From Mycolicibacterium vulneris (GTDB lineage: Bacteria; Actinomycetota; Actinomycetes; Mycobacteriales; Mycobacteriaceae), in contig NZ_NCXM01000004.1 of NCBI RefSeq assembly GCF_002104765.1, positions 124,001 through 188,000 of the forward strand: a stretch of 64,000 bases of DNA, written 5' to 3'. Positions 19,128-27,792 of this stretch are shown here, in pieces. Below the pieces are notes generated by a model. That model saw only the letters and a list, made by a program, of their open reading frames with translations, searched no databases and was not told the DNA's origin. The position numbers were made by a program, and so were the translations under genes. Position 1 is the stretch's first letter. Each line of letters begins with the position of its first letter.

Positions 19128-19768
19128 AACAGGCCCAGGCCGTCGTCGGAAGGCCCGGTCAGTGCCTCGATGGCGTGCTCGGGATGCGGCATCAGGCCCA
19201 CCACGCGGCCATTGGCGGAACTGACCCCGGCGATGTCGTGCAGCGATCCGTTGGCGTTCTCGTGGTACCGGAACACCACCCGCCCGTCGCCCTCGAGCTC
19301 CTCGATCACCTCAGCCGGCGCCACGTAGCGTCCCTCGCCGGACTTCAGCGGGACCAGCAGATCGGCGTCGGGCTCGAATCGAGACGTCCACGCCGTCGAG
19401 GTCGACGCCACTCGCAGCCACACGTCGCGGCAGATGAAGTGCAGGCCCACGTTGCGGGTCAGCGCCCCGGGCAGCAGGCCGGCCTCGCAGAGCACCTGAA
19501 AACCGTTGCAGATGCCCAACACTGGCATGCCGCGCCGGGCGGCCTCCACGACCTCGGTCATCACCGGGGCGAACCTGGCGATCGCACCGGCTCGCAGGTA
19601 GTCGCCGTAGGAGAAGCCGCCGGGCACCACCACGGCGTCCACGCTCCGCAGATCGGCGTCGGCGTGCCACAGGTTGACCGCCTCGGCACCCACCCGCCGC
19701 GCGGCGCGGGCGGCGTCCACGTCGTCGAGTGTGCCGGGGAAGGTGATGATCCCGATGCGTGCCGTCAC
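19094..19768 (-). CDS. purQ: Phosphoribosylformylglycinamidine synthase subunit PurQ
   Basis: The 224-residue glutaminase subunit of FGAM synthase. The class I amidotransferase triad is visible: nucleophile Cys in [18 protein letters not shown] (near residue 88), and His/Glu in [10 protein letters not shown] near 199-203. [21 protein letters not shown] forms the oxyanion region. It delivers ammonia to PurL. Its start overlaps the purS stop by 4 bp (ATGA), and its 3' end overlaps the convergent WS/DGAT gene. Confidence 0.97.
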   Translation of the reverse strand: MTARIGIITFPGTLDDVDAARAARRVGAEAVNLWHADADLRSVDAVVVPGGFSYGDYLRAGAIARFAPVMTEVVEAARRGMPVLGICNGFQVLCEAGLLPGALTRNVGLHFICRDVWLRVASTSTAWTSRFEPDADLLVPLKSGEGRYVAPAEVIEELEGDGRVVFRYHENANGSLHDIAGVSSANGRVVGLMPHPEHAIEALTGPSDDGLGLFYSVLDGVLAG

Positions 19769-20004
19769 TGCGTCTCCCGGCTGATCGTCCAGTCTTCGAT
19801 CACGGTGTTCGCCAACAGCGATTCCGCGATCTCGGCGAGCGCCGAATCGTCGACACTGTCGTCCACTTCGAGCTCAAACCGCTTGCCTTGCCGAACTTCT
19901 GAGATTCCCGGATGTCCGAGGCGACCCAGCGCGCCCACAATCGCTTGACCTTGCGGGTCGAGAATCTCCGCTTTGGGCATCACGCTCACGATCACCCGGG
20001 CCAC
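19765..20004 (-). CDS. purS: Phosphoribosylformylglycinamidine synthase subunit PurS
   Basis: The 79-residue small subunit that bridges PurQ and PurL. It begins [20 protein letters not shown] and has the family pattern [19 protein letters not shown] with a helical C-terminus. GAGGAGGAG lies just upstream of the ATG. It is the first gene of a purS-purQ transcript. A -10 candidate TAGAGT and an inverted repeat lie 16-40 bp upstream. Confidence 0.95.
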   Translation of the reverse strand: MARVIVSVMPKAEILDPQGQAIVGALGRLGHPGISEVRQGKRFELEVDDSVDDSALAEIAESLLANTVIEDWTISRETQ

Positions 20005-20019
20005 CGGCGCTCCTCCTCA

Positions 20020-20044
20020 GTTGGCGTTTTCGGCGCCAACTCTA
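20020..20044 (-). promoter_or_regulatory. Inverted repeat and -10 box upstream of purS
   Basis: GTTGGCG (20020-20026) and CGCCAAC (20034-20040) form a perfect 7-bp inverted repeat with a 7-nt spacer. On the minus strand TAGAGT (20039-20044) overlaps its upstream arm. The repeat would cover the transcription start, so it could be an operator or a hairpin at the 5' end of the purSQ mRNA. Confidence 0.45.
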
Positions 20045-20066
20045 CCGGCGAACGCGCAGCTCGGGG

Positions 20067-20759
20067 TTACGGGCACGAGGCAATGTAGGCCTCGCACAGG
20101 GGTCCGCTCATGGCATTGAGCACCGGATCGTCCGCCATCGCCGGCCAGGCCGTCTGCGGCGGGGCCGTCGACCAGAGCGTGACCTCGCTGATCGTGCTGC
20201 TGGCCGGGTGGGCGAACAGATAGGTGTGCATCACCACCGGGCCGCTGATCACGGCGGCCATCCGATTCGATTCGTCGATGGTCAGCGACGGTGACTCCTG
20301 CGGTGCACGCTGCTGGCAGGCCCGCAGCGCGGCGACGGCATTGCTGAACGCCGTGGTCGCGATCGCGCCACCGTGCGCGGTGTCACCGCGCCAGTGCAGG
20401 ACCTGGGCCTGCAGTTGCCACTGCCCGTCGGGATGCTGCACCGTCACGCGGGCCGCGACGGCCGAGTCGCGGGGGTCCTGGGGTATCGCCGGCGCGGCGC
20501 ACAGCTCCTCGAACCGGAACCGCGGGCCGGGCGCCGAACCGGTCGTCTGCAGAGCCTGGCCGGCCAGGGCGGGCCAGTGGTACACGGCGTCCAGCGGGAC
20601 GGCGTGCTGATCGATCCACGCGGTATTCGGGATTCGGTCGCACAGCCCCGGGCAAGTCTCCGGCTCGGCGTGCGCAGGGACGACGACGATCAGAGCAACT
20701 GCGAAACTGCCTGCGACCAGCATCGTGGCCAGGATCACGCGCATCGGCAGCTTGTCCAT
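20067..20759 (-). CDS. Secreted protein of unknown function (Rv0787-like)
   Basis: A 230-residue exported protein. The start at ATG 20759 gives a normal signal peptide: MDKLPMR, then ILATMLVAGSFAVALIVVVP and a cleavage site after AHA. The mature part has several Cys (CPGLCDR, ELCAAP, ACQQR, PLCEAYIASCP), suggesting disulfides outside the membrane. No enzymatic motif is visible. It is divergent from the metallo-hydrolase gene 18 bp away. It lies in the same place as Rv0787 of M. tuberculosis. Confidence 0.78.
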   Translation of the reverse strand: MDKLPMRVILATMLVAGSFAVALIVVVPAHAEPETCPGLCDRIPNTAWIDQHAVPLDAVYHWPALAGQALQTTGSAPGPRFRFEELCAAPAIPQDPRDSAVAARVTVQHPDGQWQLQAQVLHWRGDTAHGGAIATTAFSNAVAALRACQQRAPQESPSLTIDESNRMAAVISGPVVMHTYLFAHPASSTISEVTLWSTAPPQTAWPAMADDPVLNAMSGPLCEAYIASCP

Positions 20760-20777
20760 CAAGGCACAATCGTAGAT

Positions 20778-21416
20778 ATGCAACTGACGCATTTCGGCCA
20801 TTCGTGCCTACTTGCCGAGTTCGACCACACCCGCGTGCTCTTCGACCCCGGTACCTTCGCGCACGGATTCGAGGGAATCACCGGCCTGACCGCCATCTTG
20901 ATCACCCATCAGCATCCCGACCATGTCGACGCCAAACGGCTGCCGGCATTGCTTGAGGGTAACCCGGATGCGGCGCTCTACGCCGATCCGCAGACCACCG
21001 CGCAACTTGGCGCGCCCTGCCGCGAGGTGCACGTCGGCGACGAGCTGCACATCGGTGAACTGACGGTTCGCGCGGTCGGCGGCAAACATGCGGTCATCCA
21101 CCCGGAAATTCCTGTGATAGAGAACATTTCGTTTCTGGTGGGCGATGCCGGCCATCGCGCCCGGCTGATGCATCCCGGTGATGCACTCTTCGTGCCCGAC
21201 GAACCGGTGGACGTGTTGGCCACCCCGGCGGCCGCGCCGTGGATGAAGGTGTCCGAAGCGGTCGATTACCTGCGTGCCGTGGCTCCGGAGCGCGCCGTTC
21301 CCATTCACCAGGGGATCATCGCCCCGGATGCGCGCGGCATCTACTACGGACGCCTGACAGAGATGACCAGCACTGACTTCCAGGTGCTGCCCGAGGAAGA
21401 CGCCGTCACGTTCTAG
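20778..21416 (+). CDS. Metallo-beta-lactamase-fold hydrolase (Rv0786c-like)
   Basis: A 212-residue UlaG/YtnP-like member of the metallo-beta-lactamase superfamily. The zinc-binding motif is ITHQHPDHVD (HxHxDH, about 52-61), with GKHAVIHPEIP and LMHPGDALF supplying further ligands. CACAAT lies 7 nt before the ATG, suggesting a leaderless mRNA. The substrate is unknown; relatives hydrolyse lactones, phosphodiesters or thioesters. The gene is divergent from the Rv0787-like gene and convergent with the FAD dehydrogenase. Confidence 0.87.
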   Translation: MQLTHFGHSCLLAEFDHTRVLFDPGTFAHGFEGITGLTAILITHQHPDHVDAKRLPALLEGNPDAALYADPQTTAQLGAPCREVHVGDELHIGELTVRAVGGKHAVIHPEIPVIENISFLVGDAGHRARLMHPGDALFVPDEPVDVLATPAAAPWMKVSEAVDYLRAVAPERAVPIHQGIIAPDARGIYYGRLTEMTSTDFQVLPEEDAVTF

Positions 21417-21440
21417 CGACCGGTTGGCCCTCGCCCGCGG

Positions 21441-23108
21441 CTAGGTGATGTCGTCGGCGGCGCCGCGTCCGGCGGCGCGGCCGGAAAAGATACAGCCACC
21501 CAGAAAGGTGCCCTCCAGGGCGCGGTAGCCGTGCACGCCGCCGCCGCCGAACCCGGCCACCTCGCCGGCGGCGTACAGGCCGCTCAGCGGCGTGCCGTCG
21601 GCCTTCAACACCCGCGAGGCAAGGTCGGTTTCGATGCCGCCCAACGTTTTTCTGGTCAGGATGTGCAGCTTGACCGCGATCATCGGCCCCGCCTTCGGAT
21701 CGGTCAGCCGGTGCGGCGCCACCACCCGGCCCAGCCGGTCGCCAAGATAGTTGCGCGCGCCGTGAATCGCCGTGATCTGCCCGTCCTTGCTGAACTTGTT
21801 GGCCACCTCCCGATCCCGGGCGGTGACCTCGGCCTCCACGGTGGCGTAGTCCAGCGGCTGCACGTCGGGCAGCTTGTTCATCGCCGTCACCAGGTCGCGC
21901 AACGAGTTCGCGCTGACGAAGTCCACACCCCGGTCGACAAACGCCTGCACCGGCCCCGGCGGCCCGGAACGCGCCCGGTTTCGCAGCAGCTCGCGGACGC
22001 TCCGTCCGGTCAGGTCGGGATTCTGTTCCTGCCCGGACAGCGCGAATTCCTTCTCAATGATCTTGGTGTTCAACACAAACCAGGTGTAGTCGAACCCGGA
22101 TTTGGTGATGTACTCCAAGGTGCCCAGCGTGTCGAAACCGGGGTAGAGCGGGACCGGCAACCGCCTGCCGCTCGCGTCCAGCCACAGCGACGACGGGCCC
22201 GGAATGATCCGGATCCCGTGCAGCGGCCAGATCGGGTCGTAGTTGGTGATGCCCTCGGTGTAGTGCCACATCCGGTCGGGATTTATCACCCGCGCACCGG
22301 CCCGCTGCGAGATGGCGATCATCCGGCCGTCGACGTGGGCCGGCACCCCGCTCAGCAGTTGCTCTGGAACGCGGCCCATGTCCTTCGGCCAATTCTTGCG
22401 CACCAGTTCATGATTGGCGCCGATGCCGCCGCTCGTCACGATCACCGCGTCGGCGCGAAATTCAAACTGCCCTATCGATTTTCGCGATGACGCGACTCCC
22501 CTGGGCGTGGCCGACGGCTCCAGCACGGTGCCCCGGACGCCGGTCACCGCGTCGCCCTCGACGATCAGCTCGTCGACCTGGTGGCGGTGCGCGAACCGGA
22601 CCGACGAGCGGTCGCGCAGTTGACGGGCGAAGATGTCGACCAGCGCGGGCCCGGTGCCCCAGGTGATGTGGAAGCGGGGAACCGAATTGCCGTGTCCCTG
22701 TGCGTCGTAGCCGCCGCGCTCGGCCCAACCCACCAGCGGGAAGAGTTTGAGCCCCCGCGACCGCAGCCAGCTGCGTTTCTCCCCGGCGGCGAAATCGACG
22801 TAGGCGTGCGCCCATTGGCGTGGCCAGTAGTCCTCGGGACGGTCGAAGGCCGCCGTGCCGAGCCAGTCCTGCAACGCGAGTTCATGGCTGTCGCGGATAC
22901 CCAACCGGCGCTGCTCGGGGCTGTCGACGAAGAACAGGCCGCCGAAGGACCAGAAGGCCTGCCCGCCCAGGTTGGCGCTGTTCTCCTGATCGACGATGAG
23001 CACCCGTAAGCCGCGATCCACCAGTTCGCAGGCGGCGACCAGGCCGGCCAAGCCCGCCCCGACGACGATGGCATCAGCGTCGAACCCCGCAACCGAAGAA
23101 TCGCTCAT
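21441..23108 (-). CDS. FAD-binding dehydrogenase, KstD/fumarate-reductase flavoprotein family (Rv0785-like)
   Basis: A 555-residue flavoprotein. The N-terminal dinucleotide motif is AIVVGAGLAGLVAACELVDRG at about 13-33, and the substrate/FAD C-terminal block is LYAAGEVAGFGGGGVHGYRALEGTFLGGCIFSGR. The family introduces or removes double bonds next to carbonyls, for example 3-ketosteroid delta-1-dehydrogenation. The substrate is not determinable here. It is transcribed away from the DUF2334 gene region and may form a transcript with it (same strand, 48 bp apart). Confidence 0.9.
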   Translation of the reverse strand: MSDSSVAGFDADAIVVGAGLAGLVAACELVDRGLRVLIVDQENSANLGGQAFWSFGGLFFVDSPEQRRLGIRDSHELALQDWLGTAAFDRPEDYWPRQWAHAYVDFAAGEKRSWLRSRGLKLFPLVGWAERGGYDAQGHGNSVPRFHITWGTGPALVDIFARQLRDRSSVRFAHRHQVDELIVEGDAVTGVRGTVLEPSATPRGVASSRKSIGQFEFRADAVIVTSGGIGANHELVRKNWPKDMGRVPEQLLSGVPAHVDGRMIAISQRAGARVINPDRMWHYTEGITNYDPIWPLHGIRIIPGPSSLWLDASGRRLPVPLYPGFDTLGTLEYITKSGFDYTWFVLNTKIIEKEFALSGQEQNPDLTGRSVRELLRNRARSGPPGPVQAFVDRGVDFVSANSLRDLVTAMNKLPDVQPLDYATVEAEVTARDREVANKFSKDGQITAIHGARNYLGDRLGRVVAPHRLTDPKAGPMIAVKLHILTRKTLGGIETDLASRVLKADGTPLSGLYAAGEVAGFGGGGVHGYRALEGTFLGGCIFSGRAAGRGAADDIT

Positions 23109-23155
23109 GTCGGACCAGGGTAGTGCCCCGACGAGCAGGTCAGACAGCCGCTTCG

Positions 23156-23860
23156 TCAGGCGGCGTCGAGCACCGCTTTAGCCGGCTCCCAGCGATACAC
23201 GGTGGGTGTGCAGGCGTGCATCAAGGCCAGGTCGACCGCGTCCACCATGGCCTGTAGCGGCCCGGGCTTGCGCAGGTGGCGAGCCGCGACCGCAACCCGC
23301 ACGACGCCGCCGCGGCGAGCGATCCGCTCGGCTGAAAGCACCACCATCCGGCACCACCACGGCTCGGTGAGGAAGCCTTCGCCGATGCCGAGGACGCGTG
23401 CGCGGACGGTGTTGTGGCGGACCAGGTCGGTGATCCCATGCAGATCAGCCAGCAAGCGGAATCCGTTGTCCGGCAATGCCTTGACAACGCCGGGTGACAC
23501 CACCCAGCCGGGCGCGGCGAACAAGCGGGTGCGCAGCCCGAGGTGCTCGAGCACCCGGTCGGCGGCCGTCAATCGCAGGTTGGCCTCGTGCGCCCGCAGG
23601 ATCGCGAATTCGCCGCGGCGCTTTTTGGTCGCGGCGTCGTCGTAGCCATGCAGCACGATGGCGTCGCCGCCGGCGCGACGGGTGGTCAGCCATTCAACGG
23701 TTCGTGGGTCGTGGTCGAGCCGGTAGTCACCGGACAGGCGGGGCGCCACCAGCAATGACACCGGTACCTTGCGGGCATCCATTTTTGCGCAGAACGCCTC
23801 GACGTCGGGAAGGGTGCTTTCACCGATCCCCGAGACCGAGACGATCAATTTTCCAGACAC
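23156..23860 (-). CDS. DUF2334 polysaccharide-deacetylase-like protein (Rv0784-like)
   Basis: A 234-residue protein starting at the GTG at 23860 (VSGKLIVSVSGIGESTLPDVE), which gives about the length remembered for Rv0784. It has the NodB/DUF2334-like barrel features: VSLLVAPRLSGDYRLDHDP, IVLHGYDD with the conserved His and Asp pair, and RLFAAPGWVVSP. Carbohydrate deacetylase activity is inferred from fold only. The ~155-bp gap to the MFS gene contains no further gene. Upstream in-frame sequence is Cys/Arg-rich and unlikely to be coding. Confidence 0.78.
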   Translation of the reverse strand: MSGKLIVSVSGIGESTLPDVEAFCAKMDARKVPVSLLVAPRLSGDYRLDHDPRTVEWLTTRRAGGDAIVLHGYDDAATKKRRGEFAILRAHEANLRLTAADRVLEHLGLRTRLFAAPGWVVSPGVVKALPDNGFRLLADLHGITDLVRHNTVRARVLGIGEGFLTEPWWCRMVVLSAERIARRGGVVRVAVAARHLRKPGPLQAMVDAVDLALMHACTPTVYRWEPAKAVLDAA

Positions 23861-24016
23861 ACCAGCAGTTTGCCGATCCCAAGTGTCGGAATGGTGAAGG
23901 ACACGCAGACAGCAGGCGTATATGCACTCGCCCAAGCGCGATAACTGATTTCGGCCGCTGCCAGACCTGCACAGACTACGACCGCCGCGAGCGTCAGGCA
24001 ATGTGATCAGTTCGAT

Positions 24017-25636
24017 ATGCTAAGCAACGCCATGGATGAGGCCTCGTACTCAGCGGCGAAAACGCCGCTGCCCCACGCCCCCACCGGGCAGCCGGGTGTC
24101 GAGGAACGGGAATATCCCGACAAGCTCGATGCCGCGCTGTTGCGGATCTCCGGTGTGTGCATCTTGGCCACCGTGATGGCGATCCTGGACGTCACGGTCG
24201 TCAGCGTCGCGCAACGCACCTTCATCGACCAATTCGCGTCCTCACAGGCCGTCGTGGCCTGGACGATGACCGGCTACACCCTCGCCCTGGCGACCGTGAT
24301 CCCGATAACCGGGTGGGCGGCCGACCGGTTCGGCACCAAACGGCTCTTCATGGGTTCCGTGGTGGCGTTCATATTGGGCTCGCTGCTGTGTGCGATTGCC
24401 GCAAACATCGTGCAGCTCATTGCGTTTCGCGTGGTACAGGGAATCGGCGGTGGCATGCTGCTGCCGTTGGGATTCATGATCTTGACCCGCGAAGCAGGCC
24501 CGGGACGGCTCGGGCGCCTGATGTCGATCCTGAGCATCCCGATGCTGCTCGCCCCGATCGGCGGCCCGATCCTGGGCGGCTGGCTGATCGACACCTCGAG
24601 CTGGCGGTGGATCTTTCTGATCAATGTGCCGATCGGATTTCTCACCATCGCACTGGCCGCCATCATCTTCCCGCGGGATCACCCGGCCCGGTCGGAGACC
24701 TTCGACGCCGTCGGCGTGCTGCTGCTCTCGCCGGGCCTGGCGATGTTCTTGTTCGCGGTGTCCTCCATCCCGGGCCGCGGCACCGTGGCCGACCGCCAGG
24801 TGGTGATACCGGCGGTGATCGGGCTGGGGTTGATCGCGGGCTTCGTCGCGCACGCGTGGCATCACGCCGACCACCCGCTGATAGACCTGCGGCTGTTCCG
24901 CAACCCCGTGCTCACGCACGCCAACGTGACGATGCTGGTGTTCGCCGGCGCATTTTTCGGCGCCGGCCTGCTGCTCCCGAGCTATTTCCAGCAGGTGCTG
25001 CACCAGACGCCCATGCAGGCGGGCGTGCACATGATCCCCCAGGGGCTGGGCGCCATGTTGACCATGCGGCTCACCGGGCCGCTGGTGGACAGGCAGGGTC
25101 CCGGCAAGATCGTGCTGGTCGGGATCGCGCTGATCACCGCCGGCCTGAGCGCCTTCGCCTTCGGGGTGGCCACCCAGGCCCACTACCTGCCCATCCTGCT
25201 GGTCGGGCTGGCAATCATGGGCCTGGGCATGGGCTGCACGATGATGCCCCTGTCGGTCGCCTCCGTGCAGGCGCTGGCGCCCCATCAGATCGCCCGGGGA
25301 ACGACGCTGATGAGCGTCAGCCACCAGGTGGGCGGCTCGATGGGAACCGCGCTGATGTCGATGATCCTGACGAACCAGTTCAATCGGAGTCCCAACATCG
25401 TCGCAGCAAACAAGCTTGCCGCCCTGCACCAGAAGGCGTTGGCCGACGGAGTGCCGGTCGATCCGTCGGCGATACCCCGGCAGTCGCTTGCCCAGGGATT
25501 TGCGAGCAATGTGGTGCACGATCTTTCGCACGCCTATACCGCGGTATTTGTGATTGCCGTCGTGCTGGTGGTGTGCACCTTCATTCCGGCGTCGTTTTTG
25601 CCGAAAAAGCCGGCAAGCGAAACGGCCGGCGAATAA
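24017..25636 (+). CDS. DHA2-family MFS drug exporter, first of a tandem pair (EmrB-like)
   Basis: A 539-residue 14-TM proton-coupled exporter. Motif A is GWAADRFGTKRLF near 96-108; ILDVTVVSVAQ opens the first helix; GGGMLLPLGFMIL and GPILGGWLI carry the antiporter motif C-like pattern. The start may be ATG 24017 or ATG 24032. The following gene encodes a protein aligning end to end with it, including the LKPASFLPKKP-type tail (IPASFLPKKPASETAGE). M. tuberculosis has a single copy (Rv0783c, emrB). Substrate unknown, probably lipophilic compounds. Confidence 0.92.
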   Translation: MLSNAMDEASYSAAKTPLPHAPTGQPGVEEREYPDKLDAALLRISGVCILATVMAILDVTVVSVAQRTFIDQFASSQAVVAWTMTGYTLALATVIPITGWAADRFGTKRLFMGSVVAFILGSLLCAIAANIVQLIAFRVVQGIGGGMLLPLGFMILTREAGPGRLGRLMSILSIPMLLAPIGGPILGGWLIDTSSWRWIFLINVPIGFLTIALAAIIFPRDHPARSETFDAVGVLLLSPGLAMFLFAVSSIPGRGTVADRQVVIPAVIGLGLIAGFVAHAWHHADHPLIDLRLFRNPVLTHANVTMLVFAGAFFGAGLLLPSYFQQVLHQTPMQAGVHMIPQGLGAMLTMRLTGPLVDRQGPGKIVLVGIALITAGLSAFAFGVATQAHYLPILLVGLAIMGLGMGCTMMPLSVASVQALAPHQIARGTTLMSVSHQVGGSMGTALMSMILTNQFNRSPNIVAANKLAALHQKALADGVPVDPSAIPRQSLAQGFASNVVHDLSHAYTAVFVIAVVLVVCTFIPASFLPKKPASETAGE

Positions 25637-25769
25637 CATGATCGCCCGGTAACCGCGCAACCAGGACGTTTGGCGGTTTAGCGAGGGTTCAGGACGCGAT
25701 CTCAGCGGTGCGAATTACACGCGTGCGAATAAGCGGATACGAGTAAAAACCTTCTGTCGGGGCAACCCT
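25637..25769 (+). promoter_or_regulatory. Gap between the tandem exporters
   Basis: Holds no gene. The heptamer TGCGAAT occurs twice (25709-25715 and 25724-25730), 15 bp apart, and may be a regulator site or part of a promoter for the second exporter. The region is AT-richer than its surroundings. Confidence 0.3.
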
Positions 25770-27389
25770 GTGGATATGCTCAGCGGCGCCATGCAGAAGA
25801 CCCGCTCCGCAGCTTTCAGTGTCCCGTTGCCCACCGGCCCGGGATCGCCGCTGCGCTCCGACGAATACCCCGAGAAACTGGACGCCGCGCTGTTCAGGAT
25901 CGCCGGAGTGTGCGGCCTGGCCTGCATCATGGCGGTGCTGGACAGCACCGTCGTCGCCGTCGCACAGCGCACCTTCATCGCGCAGTTCGGGTCCACCCAG
26001 GCCATCGTCTCGTGGACGATCGCCGGCTACATGCTCGCGTTCGCCACCGTGATTCCGATTACCGGATGGGCGGCGGATCGGTTCGGCACCAAGCGCCTCT
26101 TCATGGGTTCAGTGCTGATCTTCACGCTGGGATCGCTGCTGTGCGCGGTCGCGCCAAACATACTGTTGCTCATCCTGTTTCGGATAGTCCAGGGCGTCGG
26201 CGGCGGCATGTTGTTGCCGCTGAGCTTCGTGATCCTGACGCGCAAGGCGGGACCGAAACGGGTCGGCCGCCTGATGGCGGTGGGTGGAATCCCGATCCTG
26301 CTCGGCCCCATCGGCGGGCCCATCCTAGGTGGCTGGCTGATCGGCGCCTACGGCTGGAAGTGGATCTTCCTGATCAACCTGCCGATCGGGCTCACCGCCT
26401 TCGCCCTGGCAGCGATCATGTTCCCGAAGGATCGTTCGGCGCCGTCGGAGGCGCTCGACATCACCGGCGCGCTGCTCCTGTCGCCCGGCGTGGCGATCTT
26501 TCTGTGCGGGGTGTGTTCCATCCCGGGGCGGCACACGATCGCCGACCGCTACGTGTTGGGCCCGGCCCTCCTCGGCCTGGGCCTGATCGCCGCGTTCATC
26601 CTGCATGCCTGGTATCGCACCGATCACCCCCTGATCGACCTGCGATTGTTCCGAAACCCGGTGGTCACCCAGGTCAACGCGACGCTGCTGGTGTTCGCCG
26701 CCGCCTCGGTCGGTACCGGCCTGCTGGTGCCGAGTTTCTTCCAGATCGTCGGCCACGAGACGCCGATGCAGTCCGGTCTGCACATGCTGCCGATCGGGAT
26801 CGGCGCGGTGCTGACCATGCCGCTCGGCGGAGCCTTCGTGGATAAGCGCGGGCCCGGCAACATCGTGCTGATCGGGCTGCCGCTCATGGCGGTGGGGCTG
26901 GGTGTCTTCACCTACGGGGTCGCCAGGCAGGCCGCGTATTCGCCGGTCTTGGTGACCGGGCTGGCGATCATGGGGCTGGGCATCGGCCTCACCACCACGC
27001 CGCTCTCCGCGGCGCTCATGCAGGCGCTAGCCCCGCATCAGGTTGCCCGCGGGACGACGCTGATCAGCGTCAACCAGCAGGTCGGCGGCTCGATTGGGGC
27101 CGCACTCATGGCGGTGATCCTGACCAATCAGTTCAACCGCAACGAGGCCCTGATGGCGGCGAACGAGATGGGCGGGGTGCGCCCGGGCGCCGGCAAGCAC
27201 GGCCTGCCGGCGGATCCGTCCGCCGTCCCGCGACAGCCGCTTGCCCCCGATCTGGCCAGCCACGTGTCGCACCACCTGGCGCACGCCTATACCGCGGTGT
27301 TCGTGCTGGCCGTCGTGCTGGTGGCGTTCACCATCATCCCGGCATCGTTCTTGCCGAAGAAGCCGCCGAGCCAGCCCGCCGGCGAATAG
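25770..27389 (+). CDS. DHA2-family MFS drug exporter, second of a tandem pair (EmrB-like)
   Basis: A 539-residue 14-TM exporter, same length as its upstream neighbour and collinear with it: GWAADRFGTKRLFMGS is identical, LAPHQVARGTTLISVNQQVGGS matches LAPHQIARGTTLMSVSHQVGGS, and both end in IPASFLPKKP. The start is the GTG at 25770 or ATG 25776. Divergence is concentrated in the central loop and in the region before the last helices (VRPGAGKHGLPADPSAVP). A tandem duplication with later drift is the simplest explanation. A broken TetR gene follows convergently. Confidence 0.92.
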   Translation: MDMLSGAMQKTRSAAFSVPLPTGPGSPLRSDEYPEKLDAALFRIAGVCGLACIMAVLDSTVVAVAQRTFIAQFGSTQAIVSWTIAGYMLAFATVIPITGWAADRFGTKRLFMGSVLIFTLGSLLCAVAPNILLLILFRIVQGVGGGMLLPLSFVILTRKAGPKRVGRLMAVGGIPILLGPIGGPILGGWLIGAYGWKWIFLINLPIGLTAFALAAIMFPKDRSAPSEALDITGALLLSPGVAIFLCGVCSIPGRHTIADRYVLGPALLGLGLIAAFILHAWYRTDHPLIDLRLFRNPVVTQVNATLLVFAAASVGTGLLVPSFFQIVGHETPMQSGLHMLPIGIGAVLTMPLGGAFVDKRGPGNIVLIGLPLMAVGLGVFTYGVARQAAYSPVLVTGLAIMGLGIGLTTTPLSAALMQALAPHQVARGTTLISVNQQVGGSIGAALMAVILTNQFNRNEALMAANEMGGVRPGAGKHGLPADPSAVPRQPLAPDLASHVSHHLAHAYTAVFVLAVVLVAFTIIPASFLPKKPPSQPAGE

Positions 27390-27394
27390 CGCCC

Positions 27395-27731
27395 TCACCG
27401 GGCGAACAGCATCCTCGCGATCCGTCGCACCGTCTCCGTCGGGCGGTAGTGGCCCGGGTGGTCGATGGCGAATCGCACATACGCGAGTGCGGCGTCGACG
27501 AAGTCGCCCCGGGCATCGACCAGAGCCTGTGCGAACCGCGCAAAGCCCTCTGCGGCCAGCGCGGTGAACAGACCCCGGCGATCGGTGAAGTGGTGCGCCG
27601 GCGCGGCGTGGGAGACGCCCGCGGACCGGGCCAACGCGCAGCGAGACGCCGTCGGCGCCGCGCTCTGCCACCAGCCCCGCGGCCTCGGCCAGGATCACCG
27701 CGCGCAAGTCGCCGTGATGGTAGGTCTGCCG
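27395..27731 (-). pseudogene. TetR-family regulator broken by a frameshift
   Basis: The two halves are in different frames. The upstream half reads RQTYHHGDLRAVILAEAAGLVAERGADGVSLR in pieces, the hallmark TetR start with YHHGDLR. The downstream half reads ARSAGVSHAAPAHHFTDRRGLF (recognition helix) and continues to the stop at 27395. The frame changes at about 27630-27640, consistent with a small deletion or one-base insertion. No start codon is evident before YHHGD. It lies convergent to the exporter pair, so it may have been their regulator. A sequencing error cannot be excluded. Confidence 0.72.
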
Positions 27732-27792
27732 GCTTCCCGGCCAACATCTGTGCGTCCCGGATGCCGGATCGCCGAAATCGATGACGACCCGG

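Noticed and set aside
24157..25660. Near-full-length frames (494 and 472 codons) overlapping the first exporter on both strands
   Set aside because: They are His/Arg/Gly-rich with no domain, while the 14-TM exporter in the third frame is unambiguous.
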